Counted from the first letter of the stretch, positions 1-5,280 are shown. The stretch: DNA of 5,280 nucleotides from an uncultured Clostridia bacterium (GCA_947178045.1 CAMWWR010000163.1:1-5280); one strand, 5' to 3'. Program-made: numbers and translations. Notes: generated by a model not told the origin, from the sequence alone.

Positions 1-702
1 CTGGTCAATATCCAGAATAATATTCCATTTATTTGCCGCCGTCGTACTCGTGCGGTCAAAGAAATAAAAATGCTCCGGCACAATCGTTTTCAAATCCTGA
101 TTGTAATGCTTTAAATTCCTTGAAATCGTTGTTTTGTAATCGAGCGCCGCCGCCGAAGGAATCGGGGAATGTTTGTGCTTATTGACCGCAGCCGTCACCG
201 CGCGGCGGATATCCTGCTCAAGCAGCTTGTTGATTTCCTCCACAATCTTCTGGATAAACGCGCGCACGCTTTCCTTGGAGCGCTTCGGAATCTGGTCTTT
301 CAGGAGTAGAATCGTGGAGGCAAGATTCACATCCGGCTCCAGATTTTCCAGAAGTTCCGGCTCAAAAATAAGCTGTTTTAAGCCGCAGCGCGTCATTGCG
401 TCGCCCTGTATGATTTTTACGAGTTCCGGGTCAAACAGGCTTCTCACATCGCCGAGCCACTTTGTAATCTGCGGGTTGGATGGTCCTTTCCCCGCCCCTG
501 CGCTCGTTCCGCCGCCCTGCGAGCCAAAGCTTCCCGGCGAATTTAGATTGTAGATGGCGGCAAGCGCCTGATCCATCATGTCCAGTTCCCCGCTGAGCCC
601 TGCGCCGCCCATCTGCCCGAAACGGTTCTGGCTGTCCTGTCCCAGAATCAGCCGCCACCGGGTCATTGATTGCTCCATATCTTTTTTCGTTTCACTGTCC
701 AT
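1..702 (-). CDS. VWA domain-containing protein, N-terminal part (YehP-like), cut by window edge
   Basis: This is the first 234 codons of a longer gene; the 3' part lies outside the window. The start is ATG at 702, with GGAGG at 709-713 six bases upstream. Residues 13-20 (MTRWRLIL) form a conserved-looking N-terminal helix start. Residues 52-75 are a Gly/Ser-rich linker, and residues 80-170 are a helical region beginning with WLGDVRSLFDPEL. The last residues read IILDIDQ, a hydrophobic strand followed by Asp233-Gln. This is where a VWA MIDAS motif (DxSxS, expected as DQSGS) begins, so the edge cuts the metal-binding loop. VWA proteins of this kind pair with MoxR ATPases, and the gene order ATPase, DUF5682, VWA matches E. 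coli yehL-yehM-yehP. In the cell it is probably cytosolic, as no signal peptide is seen. The coding sequence is open to the edge. The VWA assignment rests on the partial MIDAS plus context. Confidence 0.85.
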   Translation of the reverse strand, partial: MDSETKKDMEQSMTRWRLILGQDSQNRFGQMGGAGLSGELDMMDQALAAIYNLNSPGSFGSQGGGTSAGAGKGPSNPQITKWLGDVRSLFDPELVKIIQGDAMTRCGLKQLIFEPELLENLEPDVNLASTILLLKDQIPKRSKESVRAFIQKIVEEINKLLEQDIRRAVTAAVNKHKHSPIPSAAALDYKTTISRNLKHYNQDLKTIVPEHFYFFDRTSTTAANKWNIILDIDQ

Positions 703-708
703 GCAAAA

Positions 709-713
709 CCTCC
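709..713 (-). promoter_or_regulatory. Ribosome binding site of the VWA gene
   Basis: GGAGG on the minus strand lies six bases before ATG 702. It fixes the start of the VWA gene and shows that translation initiates independently of the toxin gene, which ends 92 bases upstream. Confidence 0.8.
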
Positions 714-731
714 ATGCCAAGACATCCTTTC

Positions 732-747
732 CGGAAAAATGCTTCCG
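732..747 (-). other. Small hairpin in the toxin-VWA spacer
   Basis: The arms CGGAA and TTCCG flank a six-base loop, in the 92-nt spacer (703-794) between the toxin stop and the VWA start. No T-run follows on the minus strand, so it does not look like an intrinsic terminator; readthrough from the toxin-antitoxin unit into the VWA gene appears possible. It could be a chance structure. No convincing promoter was found in this spacer. Confidence 0.3.
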
Positions 748-794
748 AGTCATCCGGCAATGCTATTTCCAGGGTAATCACCATATTTGCCTGT

Positions 795-1223
795 TTATAA
801 ACCAACCTTCCCTGTTGCTTCGATAATCGCCATCATTTCCGCAGGAGTAACAATAAAATCTTTCAATGGATAATGCTTCTGATTACCTGTAACCAGATAG
901 GCATCGTCCTCCCTTTTTTCCATAACCACCTCATAAAATACAAGATCGTCCATATCAATCAAAATTGTCCCTGTGGGCTGCGGAAATATTTCAACACCAT
1001 ACTGTCGAATTGCGTTCAGGATTGTCTGTATTGTTTCCTCCCGCAAATGAAACTTCTTTCTGTGAAGCACTTCGTCATATTCAGTTAAAATATCCTGATG
1101 GTACAGCGGAATAATCACCCCGTCAAAAACGGCATCCAATACCTTAACCGTGGCGGAATCTATATTCTTAGAGAGCAGTGCTGATAACACTACATTGGTA
1201 TCAATTACGGCATAATACCCCAT
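795..1223 (-). CDS. PIN-domain toxin of a type II toxin-antitoxin system (COG1569-like)
   Basis: A 142-residue protein, normal length for a PIN toxin of the 'putative toxin component, PIN family' group. PIN toxins are metal-dependent ribonucleases, and relatives cleave tRNA, rRNA or mRNA; the target here is unknown. Visible motifs are VIDTNVV with Asp8, DILTEYDEVL at 44-53 with Glu48 and Glu51, an acidic DMDD at 90-93, and REDDAYLVTGN at 104-114 with Asp106/Asp107. Together these supply the usual acidic Mg/Mn-binding set, so the enzyme appears intact. The ATG at 1223 lies six bases after the antitoxin stop. GAAGG at 1233-1237, within the end of the antitoxin gene, is its ribosome site, which suggests translational coupling. 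The base composition is clearly AT-richer than the DUF5682 gene. Which residues are catalytic is inferred from motif position, not from alignment. Confidence 0.9.
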   Translation of the reverse strand: MGYYAVIDTNVVLSALLSKNIDSATVKVLDAVFDGVIIPLYHQDILTEYDEVLHRKKFHLREETIQTILNAIRQYGVEIFPQPTGTILIDMDDLVFYEVVMEKREDDAYLVTGNQKHYPLKDFIVTPAEMMAIIEATGKVGL

Positions 1224-1229
1224 AAGCAG

Positions 1230-1526
1230 TTACCTTCTTCTCTCTGCTCTTACTGCAGAAATTTCCGCATTGATTTCATCAAGCGACATTTCCGGGACAT
1301 CCGCCGCCTGTCGCCGCAGCTCATAAAAATAATTATTTGATTCTGCCATTGTTATTGTTTGCTCAGGCAGCGTTGCCTCAAACGGAAGTCCTTTCACCAT
1401 TTTACTCTTAGCCATAAACATACGGAATGCTGTCGGCAAATCCAATCCAAGTTTTTCGTATATCTCAGTAACTTCCTGTTTTAATGCCTTGTCTGCCCTG
1501 AATTGAATCAAAACCTGTTCGGCCAT
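1230..1526 (-). CDS. RelB/DinJ family antitoxin
   Basis: A 98-residue antitoxin, expected to bind and neutralise the PIN toxin encoded just downstream and to repress its own promoter. The N-terminal part shows the RelB/DinJ ribbon-helix-helix pattern: a strand VLIQFRAD at 5-12, a helix with KQEVTEIYEKLGLDLP around 16-31, then a second helix PTAFRMFMAKSKM and the typical GLPFE at 46-50. The C-terminal segment (MSLDEINAEISAVRAERRR, 80-98) is a charged helix of the sort that wraps the toxin. I chose ATG 1526 because AGGAGG at 1534-1539 sits seven bases upstream. The in-frame ATG at 1544 lies upstream of that ribosome site and would add six unlikely residues. RelB/DinJ antitoxins are classically paired with RelE/YafQ-fold toxins, so the PIN partner is a mixed pairing. 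Confidence 0.92.
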   Translation of the reverse strand: MAEQVLIQFRADKALKQEVTEIYEKLGLDLPTAFRMFMAKSKMVKGLPFEATLPEQTITMAESNNYFYELRRQAADVPEMSLDEINAEISAVRAERRR

Positions 1527-1533
1527 AATGTTT

Positions 1534-1539
1534 CCTCCT
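1534..1539 (-). promoter_or_regulatory. Ribosome binding site deciding the antitoxin start
   Basis: A perfect AGGAGG on the minus strand, seven bases before ATG 1526. It rules out the upstream in-frame ATG at 1544, which would place the site inside the coding sequence. Confidence 0.85.
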
Positions 1540-1544
1540 TGCAT

Positions 1545-1573
1545 ATTGCAGTTGTTTTGAATGTGCTTGCAAT
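1545..1573. repeat. Inverted repeat at the antitoxin transcription start, candidate operator
   Basis: ATTGCA at 1545-1550 and TGCAAT at 1568-1573 form an exact six-base inverted repeat with 17 bases between the arms, centres about 23 bases apart. The distal arm touches the predicted transcription start and the other lies in the leader just before the ribosome site. Each arm is itself in a small palindromic context (TGCA-TAT-TGCA at 1540-1550; TTGCAA at 1567-1572). RelB/DinJ-type antitoxins usually repress their own promoter at palindromes, so this is a plausible operator. The arms are short and chance is not excluded. Confidence 0.4.
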
Positions 1574-1576
1574 GCT

Positions 1577-1605
1577 ATTATATTCTTTATGTTAAAAAAT
1601 ATCAA
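1577..1605 (-). promoter_or_regulatory. Sigma-70-type promoter of the toxin-antitoxin operon
   Basis: On the minus strand, TTGATA (1605-1600) and TATAAT (1582-1577) are separated by exactly 17 bases. The -35 matches consensus at five of six positions and the -10 at all six. Transcription would start near 1570, leaving a leader of about 45 bases before the antitoxin ATG at 1526. The surrounding 60 bases are only about 28% GC. This gives the toxin-antitoxin pair transcription independent of the upstream DUF5682 gene, and possibly supplies the VWA gene too. Confidence 0.85.
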
Positions 1606-1635
1606 CAGCTTTGTAGACAGGAGAAAGCAAATCAT

Positions 1636-1671
1636 GCTCTTTTTCAACAGGAATTTAAATTGCCAAAGAGC
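1636..1671 (-). other. Hairpin between DUF5682 gene and toxin-antitoxin promoter
   Basis: On the minus strand GCTCTTT (1671-1665) and AAAGAGC (1642-1636) are exact complements around a 22-base centre. After a 2x2 internal loop the stem can continue with CAA/TTG. A ten-base palindrome AATTTAAATT lies inside (1652-1661). No proper T-run follows, so it is a poor intrinsic terminator. It could be a weak attenuator, an mRNA 3'-end processing or stabilising structure, or part of the boundary of the inserted module. The rest of the spacer (1606-1713) shows nothing else recognisable. Confidence 0.35.
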
Positions 1672-1713
1672 GTATTGAAAGATCAAATTAAAATCGAATT
1701 TCAAAAAGCGCCC

Positions 1714-3984
1714 TTAAAAATCAAAATCAAAATCATCCAGACTCTCCACCAGCTCCTGCTCCTTCTCACCGAGCTGTGCGTTGAGTGCCTCGCTGACCTC
1801 CTGTCCGTTAAAGCCCCAGATCTCGCCGAGATTTTCCGCGATGGAATCCTTCTCCATCGACGTAAAATCCGCGAAAGCGCGGCGCAGGAAAATAAGCGCG
1901 CGCTTAAATTCCTCATCGTCCAGCGTATCAAGGTATTCGTCAAGGCTCTCCCAGAGCGACAGTCTTGCAATGAGCGCGTAGCGGTTTTTCATGGCAAGCC
2001 CCTCGAACCATCCTGCGCCGAGCTCGGCCGGAACGCCGCGCGAAAGCCTGCGCTGTACCTCCAGACGCAGCGTTTCGCCGTCCGCAAGGCTCCGTTCCAA
2101 TCGGATTGCCATTGCGTAGCCGGAAAGCTTTGTGTTCAGATCGTCCCGTTCCGCCACCTCGCGCAGCGCGTCGTTCCACGTTGCCACATCAAGAAAATCA
2201 TGTGCCAGAGCCGCGCTGTTCAGCTGCTCGATTGCCCCTGCCATCGCGTTTGCCGCCTCGTCGTCGCAGACGCATTCGCCGGGCAGAATCAGGCAGGCGC
2301 GAAAGAAAATCTGCTGCAAGATCGGCTTTAACGGCTCCGAGTCAAGCTGCCGGATATCTCCGTACTGCAAAACGACCGAAAGGCTTCGTGAGACCGCGGC
2401 GAGCTCCGTGACCGACGCGGCATCCACCGCCATCGCCTGAAGCGCAGCGGTCGCATACGCGGCGGCCTCCGTCATTCCGCAGGCGAAGGCGTCCTCGATG
2501 ACCTGCGCCGCCTGGCTCATATTCGGCGCCTGCTCGACGCGCTCCTTCATGCAAAACGACGCCGCCTGCGCGACCGTATCGCCCTTTAACGCCGCCTCTA
2601 CCAGCTCGATTTCCGCCTCCGGCGTCCAGCGCACGCTCCAGTGCTCCGCCCAGGTCGCATTGTCCTGATTTACGGCTGCCTGTGTGGCAAAGCTGACCCC
2701 TAAAATCCGCAGACGATGCAGGAAAAAGGAACGGTGCAAATCAAGGAATGCAGCTTCCTTCGTTTTGACCTTGCGGTTTTCGCGCAGGTCAAGCGCAAGC
2801 TCCTGCTGCGTAATCCCGCGATATTTTTCCAATTTTAATTCCTTTAATTTCCGGTAAAAATCCTCCTGGATGCTTGTGCGGCTCACGCCGTCCGGCAGGG
2901 AGCCGATTTCCGTGCCGATTTCTGTGTCCGCCGCCGCCAGTGTAATCTCGGAAAAGCTGCCGCCGCCAAGGCATGTGACCGCCGCATCCCGCAGATCCCG
3001 CAGCGCAGGGATACCGCTCCCGTCCCGCAGCTTCGCGAGCGCCGCCGAAAGCTGCACCGCCTCGATGACCTGCGCGGAAGAGACGGGATTACCGTGTGCT
3101 CTCTGAAAGCCTGCGATCCGGCTCAGATAGCTGCGTGCGGTGTAGGAAGGGTCGCCGCGACCGATTCCCTCCCACAAAAGCGCATAGTACGCCGGAGCCT
3201 TATTGCCCGCCCCGTAGCCTGCGCGCGTGGAAAGGCGGTAATACGAGTACGGCATCAGTGTATGGCTCGCCTCAAGGCGCGGCAGGGAAGCAAGCTCCTT
3301 ATCCGTCATTGCGTCCGCCTGCTCGTCCAAAAGCCCGGCCACATGATAGGAACCCGTGACCACGACGATTTCCTCCGGCGCAAAGCCCGCTGCTACAGCC
3401 TCCTCAATTTTGCGGCGCATAAACGCCTCGCGCACGAGAATTTCCGGCCGGTCGTCCCCTCCGTCGTCCTCCAGCGCGCGCAGCTCGCTGCCGAAAATCT
3501 GTGCACCGCGGTGGTAGCCTTCCGTATCGCCGGTATGCTCCATCGTGCGCTCCCAGAAGGTCTCATGCCCGTCCTCGCCCGCCTGCCGGTCTAAGAGCTC
3601 GTAGACATTCATGCGTTCCTCCTCCCCGGAGTCGGCGGCCTTTGCGCCCGGCGCATGCTCCGGCAGCGCTAAAAATACCTCCGAGGGCAGGTCGATAAAA
3701 CGGCATTCCTTTTTATGCTCATGCGCCCAGAGAATCGCCTGATATTCCGGGGAATACTCTGCGAACGGATACAGAATCGTCCGCACCGGGGCCTCCTTCG
3801 TGTAGGCGAGCACCGCGACCGGCGGCTTCACCTCCCGGTTCGAAAACCACGGCAGCGCGTCGTCAAAATCGCACGGACCTTCCACGAGCACCAGCCTCGG
3901 GTTCTTTTCCGTCAGAAAATTTTTCAGATGCCAGGCCCCGGCAGGGGAGAGATGCCGGATGCCGAATATATGTGGATGTTTCAT
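1714..3984 (-). CDS. DUF5682 family protein (YehM-like), partner of MoxR ATPase and VWA protein
   Basis: A 756-residue protein, cytosolic by appearance (no signal peptide or membrane segment). The biochemical function is not established. Residues 5-16 (HIFGIRHLSPAG) contain GxxH at Gly8-His11. Residues 31-41 (LVLVEGPCDFD) contain Glu35. Residues 95-100 read RFIDLP, residues 185-192 REAFMRRK with Arg185, and residues 206-216 IVVVTGSYHVAG hold a second GxxH ending at His214. This two-GxxH plus Glu and Arg pattern resembles the TraB/Tiki/ChaN/EreA-type fold, some members of which are metal-dependent hydrolases. The middle has ATWAEHWSVRWTPEAEIELV (443-462), and the C-terminal half is Ala-rich and helical. 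The protein ends in DFDFDF. I chose ATG 3984 over the in-frame TTG at 3996 because GGGAGG lies directly before it. The order ATPase, DUF5682, VWA supports the family call. Confidence 0.9.
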   Translation of the reverse strand: MKHPHIFGIRHLSPAGAWHLKNFLTEKNPRLVLVEGPCDFDDALPWFSNREVKPPVAVLAYTKEAPVRTILYPFAEYSPEYQAILWAHEHKKECRFIDLPSEVFLALPEHAPGAKAADSGEEERMNVYELLDRQAGEDGHETFWERTMEHTGDTEGYHRGAQIFGSELRALEDDGGDDRPEILVREAFMRRKIEEAVAAGFAPEEIVVVTGSYHVAGLLDEQADAMTDKELASLPRLEASHTLMPYSYYRLSTRAGYGAGNKAPAYYALLWEGIGRGDPSYTARSYLSRIAGFQRAHGNPVSSAQVIEAVQLSAALAKLRDGSGIPALRDLRDAAVTCLGGGSFSEITLAAADTEIGTEIGSLPDGVSRTSIQEDFYRKLKELKLEKYRGITQQELALDLRENRKVKTKEAAFLDLHRSFFLHRLRILGVSFATQAAVNQDNATWAEHWSVRWTPEAEIELVEAALKGDTVAQAASFCMKERVEQAPNMSQAAQVIEDAFACGMTEAAAYATAALQAMAVDAASVTELAAVSRSLSVVLQYGDIRQLDSEPLKPILQQIFFRACLILPGECVCDDEAANAMAGAIEQLNSAALAHDFLDVATWNDALREVAERDDLNTKLSGYAMAIRLERSLADGETLRLEVQRRLSRGVPAELGAGWFEGLAMKNRYALIARLSLWESLDEYLDTLDDEEFKRALIFLRRAFADFTSMEKDSIAENLGEIWGFNGQEVSEALNAQLGEKEQELVESLDDFDFDF
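1717..1734. repeat. Three tandem copies of a 6-bp unit encoding the DFDFDF tail
   Basis: AAAATC is repeated three times without error, read on the minus strand as GATTTT and encoding the last six residues, Asp-Phe three times, directly before the stop codon. Short tandem hexamers can expand or contract in frame, so the tail length may vary between strains. Confidence 0.8.
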
Positions 3985-3988
3985 AATT

Positions 3989-3994
3989 CCTCCC
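3989..3994 (-). promoter_or_regulatory. Ribosome binding site deciding the DUF5682 start
   Basis: GGGAGG on the minus strand lies four bases before ATG 3984. Spacing is somewhat short but the site is strong. It overlaps the alternative TTG codon at 3996-3994, which makes the longer reading unlikely. Confidence 0.75.
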
Positions 3995-4049
3995 AATCCG
4001 CCGCTTCCGGTTCCCGAAAACGGCTTTCCAATCCGGATGCTTCCCCAAA

Positions 4050-4059
4050 TTCCCGGGAA
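4050..4059. repeat. Ten-base palindrome in the ATPase-DUF5682 spacer
   Basis: TTCCCGGGAA is a perfect palindrome within the 99-nt spacer 3985-4083. On the transcript, an adjacent GGAA/TTCC pair (GGAAAGTTTTCC) could compete for the same bases. No T-run follows and no promoter is evident, so the two genes are probably cotranscribed. The remaining spacer is purine-rich without a recognisable feature. Confidence 0.35.
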
Positions 4060-4083
4060 AACTTTCCGAACCTTTCTGTATTC

Positions 4084-5166
4084 CTACATCAAATCACAGC
4101 ACGCCTTATACAGTCCGCTCCATTTCGAACCGCGCTTTTTCATCACATGCTCCAGATATTCCTTCCACGCTACGGCATCCTTGTCCTCGTCCTTGATAAT
4201 CGCGCCCTGCAGTGCGGCCGCCAGATCCTCCTCGCTGATTTTCCCGCTGCCGAAGCTTCCCGCCAGCGCCATGCTGTTGCACAGAAGCGAAATCGCCTCC
4301 GCCGTGGAGAGCACGCCGCTTGTCCCCTTCACCTTCTGGCTCCGGTCGCAGGTCTCGCCGCAGCGAAGCTCGCGGAAAATCGTGCAGACCTTCTGCACCG
4401 TCTCGTCCTCCGGCAGTGCAGAATTCAGATCCAGGCCTGCCGAAAGCTGCGCAACCCTCGTGCGCACAATCTCCATCTCGGACTCCAGATCCGCCGGGGC
4501 AGGCAGCACGACAATGTTAAAACGCCGCTTTAATGCCGCCGACATCTCATTGACACCCTTATCTCTGGTATTCGCGGTCGCAATCACCGAAAAGCCTTTT
4601 TTCGCCGCGATTTCCGTATTTAACTCCGGCACGGAAATGCGTTTTTCCGACAAAATGGAAATCAGCGCGTCCTGCACCTCGGAAGCACAGCGGGAAATCT
4701 CCTCCATACGCGCAATCGAACCCGTTTCCATCGCGGTAAATACCGGGCTCTTTAACATTGCTGCCTCGGAAGGTCCCTGCGCCAATAACATGGCGTAATT
4801 CCACGAGTAGCGCAGCTGCTCCTCGGTCGTGCCCGCCGTGCCCTGAATCACCTTTGTGGAATCGCCGTTGATCGCCGCGCAAAGATGCTCGGACAGCCAG
4901 CTTTTCGCCGTACCCGGCTCGCCGATCAAAAGCAGCGCGCGGTCGGTGACAAGCGTTGCAATTGCAATCTCCACCAGGCGCTCATGCCCGATGTATTTCG
5001 GTGTGATCGCGGTGCGTCCCACCTTCCCGCCGCAGATATAGGTGCGCACGGAGCGAGGCGACATTTTCCAGCCCGTCGGCACCGGGTCCTTTTCCGCCGC
5101 AATCAGCGCGTCAATTTCCTTCTGAAATAATTGTTCTGCCGGTAATCTCAATATTTGCTGATCCAT
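4084..5166 (-). CDS. MoxR-class AAA+ ATPase (YehL-like)
   Basis: A 360-residue AAA+ ATPase expected to form a ring that remodels or activates a client using ATP; MoxR ATPases typically work with VWA proteins, one of which is encoded downstream. Walker A is GEPGTAKS at 82-89. The Walker B position reads SIARMEEISR (150-159), with Glu155-Glu156 in place of the usual Asp-Glu and an Arg in the strand. The following segment EVQDALISILSEKRI is typical of MoxR proteins. Sensor 1 is ATANTRD with Asn199. ALKRRF at 211-216 contains the likely arginine finger. The lid follows from about 225; a clear sensor-2 arginine is not obvious near LSTAEAISLL (286-295). ATG 5166 has AGAGG at 5175-5179, eight bases upstream. 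It is probably the first gene of the operon. Reduced or altered hydrolysis is possible, but the EE form may simply be typical of this subfamily. Confidence 0.93.
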   Translation of the reverse strand: MDQQILRLPAEQLFQKEIDALIAAEKDPVPTGWKMSPRSVRTYICGGKVGRTAITPKYIGHERLVEIAIATLVTDRALLLIGEPGTAKSWLSEHLCAAINGDSTKVIQGTAGTTEEQLRYSWNYAMLLAQGPSEAAMLKSPVFTAMETGSIARMEEISRCASEVQDALISILSEKRISVPELNTEIAAKKGFSVIATANTRDKGVNEMSAALKRRFNIVVLPAPADLESEMEIVRTRVAQLSAGLDLNSALPEDETVQKVCTIFRELRCGETCDRSQKVKGTSGVLSTAEAISLLCNSMALAGSFGSGKISEEDLAAALQGAIIKDEDKDAVAWKEYLEHVMKKRGSKWSGLYKACCDLM

Positions 5167-5280
5167 AAAATATACCTCTTTCCTGCATCTTGATCTAAAA
5201 TATCATCGATATATTTGGTGCTTAAAAATCGCTAAATATATCGTCCCTCTGGGGATGCGCACATTTGTGAAGTGCTGCAA
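5167..5280 (-). other. AT-rich 5' region of the ATPase operon; promoter not resolved
   Basis: The 114 bases upstream of the ATPase gene contain its ribosome site (AGAGG, 5175-5179) and the inverted repeats. Several weak -10-like strings (TATTTT, TATATC) can be paired with poor -35 boxes at 17 bases, but none stands out. A small TCCC/GGGA hairpin with loop CAGA lies just beyond the repeat, towards the window edge. One reading frame is open from the edge for 25 codons without recognisable content, so the end of an upstream gene can be neither shown nor excluded. Confidence 0.4.
5200..5243. repeat. Inverted repeats in the leader of the ATPase gene, candidate operator
   Basis: CGATATATTT at 5207-5216 and AAATATATCG at 5234-5243 are a perfect ten-base inverted repeat separated by 17 bases. 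A second, nested palindrome ATATC-ATC-GATAT lies at 5200-5212, so the half-site ATATC/GATAT occurs three times in 43 bases. This sits 34-77 bases before ATG 5166, where a promoter and operator for the operon would be expected. The alternatives are an mRNA leader stem-loop or part of a dispersed intergenic repeat. The bound factor, if any, is unknown. Confidence 0.5.

Noticed and set aside
173..826. Plus-strand open frames opposite the VWA gene (173-553 and 578-826)
   Set aside because: They mirror the VWA coding sequence, lack ribosome sites and show low-complexity Ser/Pro content.
1465..1704. Minus-strand 79-codon frame upstream of and overlapping the antitoxin
   Set aside because: It runs through the promoter and the antitoxin ribosome site in another frame, without a ribosome site or recognisable product.
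703..1713. Transposon or integron as carrier of the toxin-antitoxin module
   Set aside because: No transposase, no terminal inverted repeats and no convincing flanking direct repeats were found at the edges of the AT-rich segment.
1561..2331. 256-codon plus-strand open frame
   Set aside because: It starts without a ribosome site, crosses the toxin-antitoxin promoter region and runs antisense to the end of the well-supported DUF5682 gene; the product has no recognisable domain.
739..4044. The string ATGCTTCC near CCGGA in both intergenic spacers (739-746 and 4037-4044)
   Set aside because: An eight-base match with inconsistent spacing to the neighbouring CCGGA is too short to call a repeat or a target-site remnant.
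3715..4798. Two long plus-strand open frames (3715-4533 and 3959-4798)
   Set aside because: Both are antisense to the DUF5682 and ATPase genes, which have clear motifs and ribosome sites. Their products are rich in Arg/Ser/Pro with no domain, typical of shadow frames in GC-rich coding DNA.
1..5280. CRISPR array, tRNA or rRNA
   Set aside because: No regularly spaced repeats, no cloverleaf-like segment and no rRNA-like stretch were seen on either strand.

Overview
The window looks like a chromosomal segment from a low-to-mid GC Firmicute, probably a Clostridia/Lachnospiraceae-type gut anaerobe. This is an inference from the strong AGGAGG-type ribosome sites, the RelB/DinJ plus PIN toxin-antitoxin pair and the general codon use. 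No rRNA or marker gene fixes the taxon. Every supported gene lies on the minus strand, so transcription runs from high to low coordinates.

Layout in transcription order: (i) 5280-5167, an AT-rich leader with a perfect 10-bp inverted repeat; (ii) 5166-4084, a MoxR-class AAA+ ATPase of the YehL type; (iii) a 99-nt spacer; (iv) 3984-1714, a large DUF5682 (YehM-like) protein whose N-terminal part carries two GxxH motifs plus conserved-looking Glu and Arg, a pattern resembling TraB/Tiki/ChaN/EreA-type domains; (v) 1713-1527, a very AT-rich spacer with a hairpin and a near-consensus sigma-70 promoter; (vi) 1526-1230, a RelB/DinJ antitoxin and 1223-795, a PIN-domain toxin; (vii) a 92-nt spacer; (viii) 702 to the window edge, the first 234 residues of a VWA-domain protein, cut in the middle of its MIDAS metal-binding motif.

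The ATPase, DUF5682 and VWA genes correspond to the E. coli yehL-yehM-yehP arrangement. MoxR ATPases commonly act with VWA proteins as chaperone or metal-insertion-like machines, and such MoxR-VWA loci have been proposed as NTP-dependent stress or conflict systems. The biochemical role of this particular set is not established. What stands out is a complete toxin-antitoxin module, with its own promoter and much lower GC, sitting between the DUF5682 and VWA genes in the same orientation. It may be a recent insertion, or an integral addiction/guard part of the locus. No clear terminator separates any of the genes, so the toxin-antitoxin promoter could also drive the VWA gene. The long plus-strand open frames opposite the DUF5682 and ATPase genes are shadows of GC-rich coding sequence.
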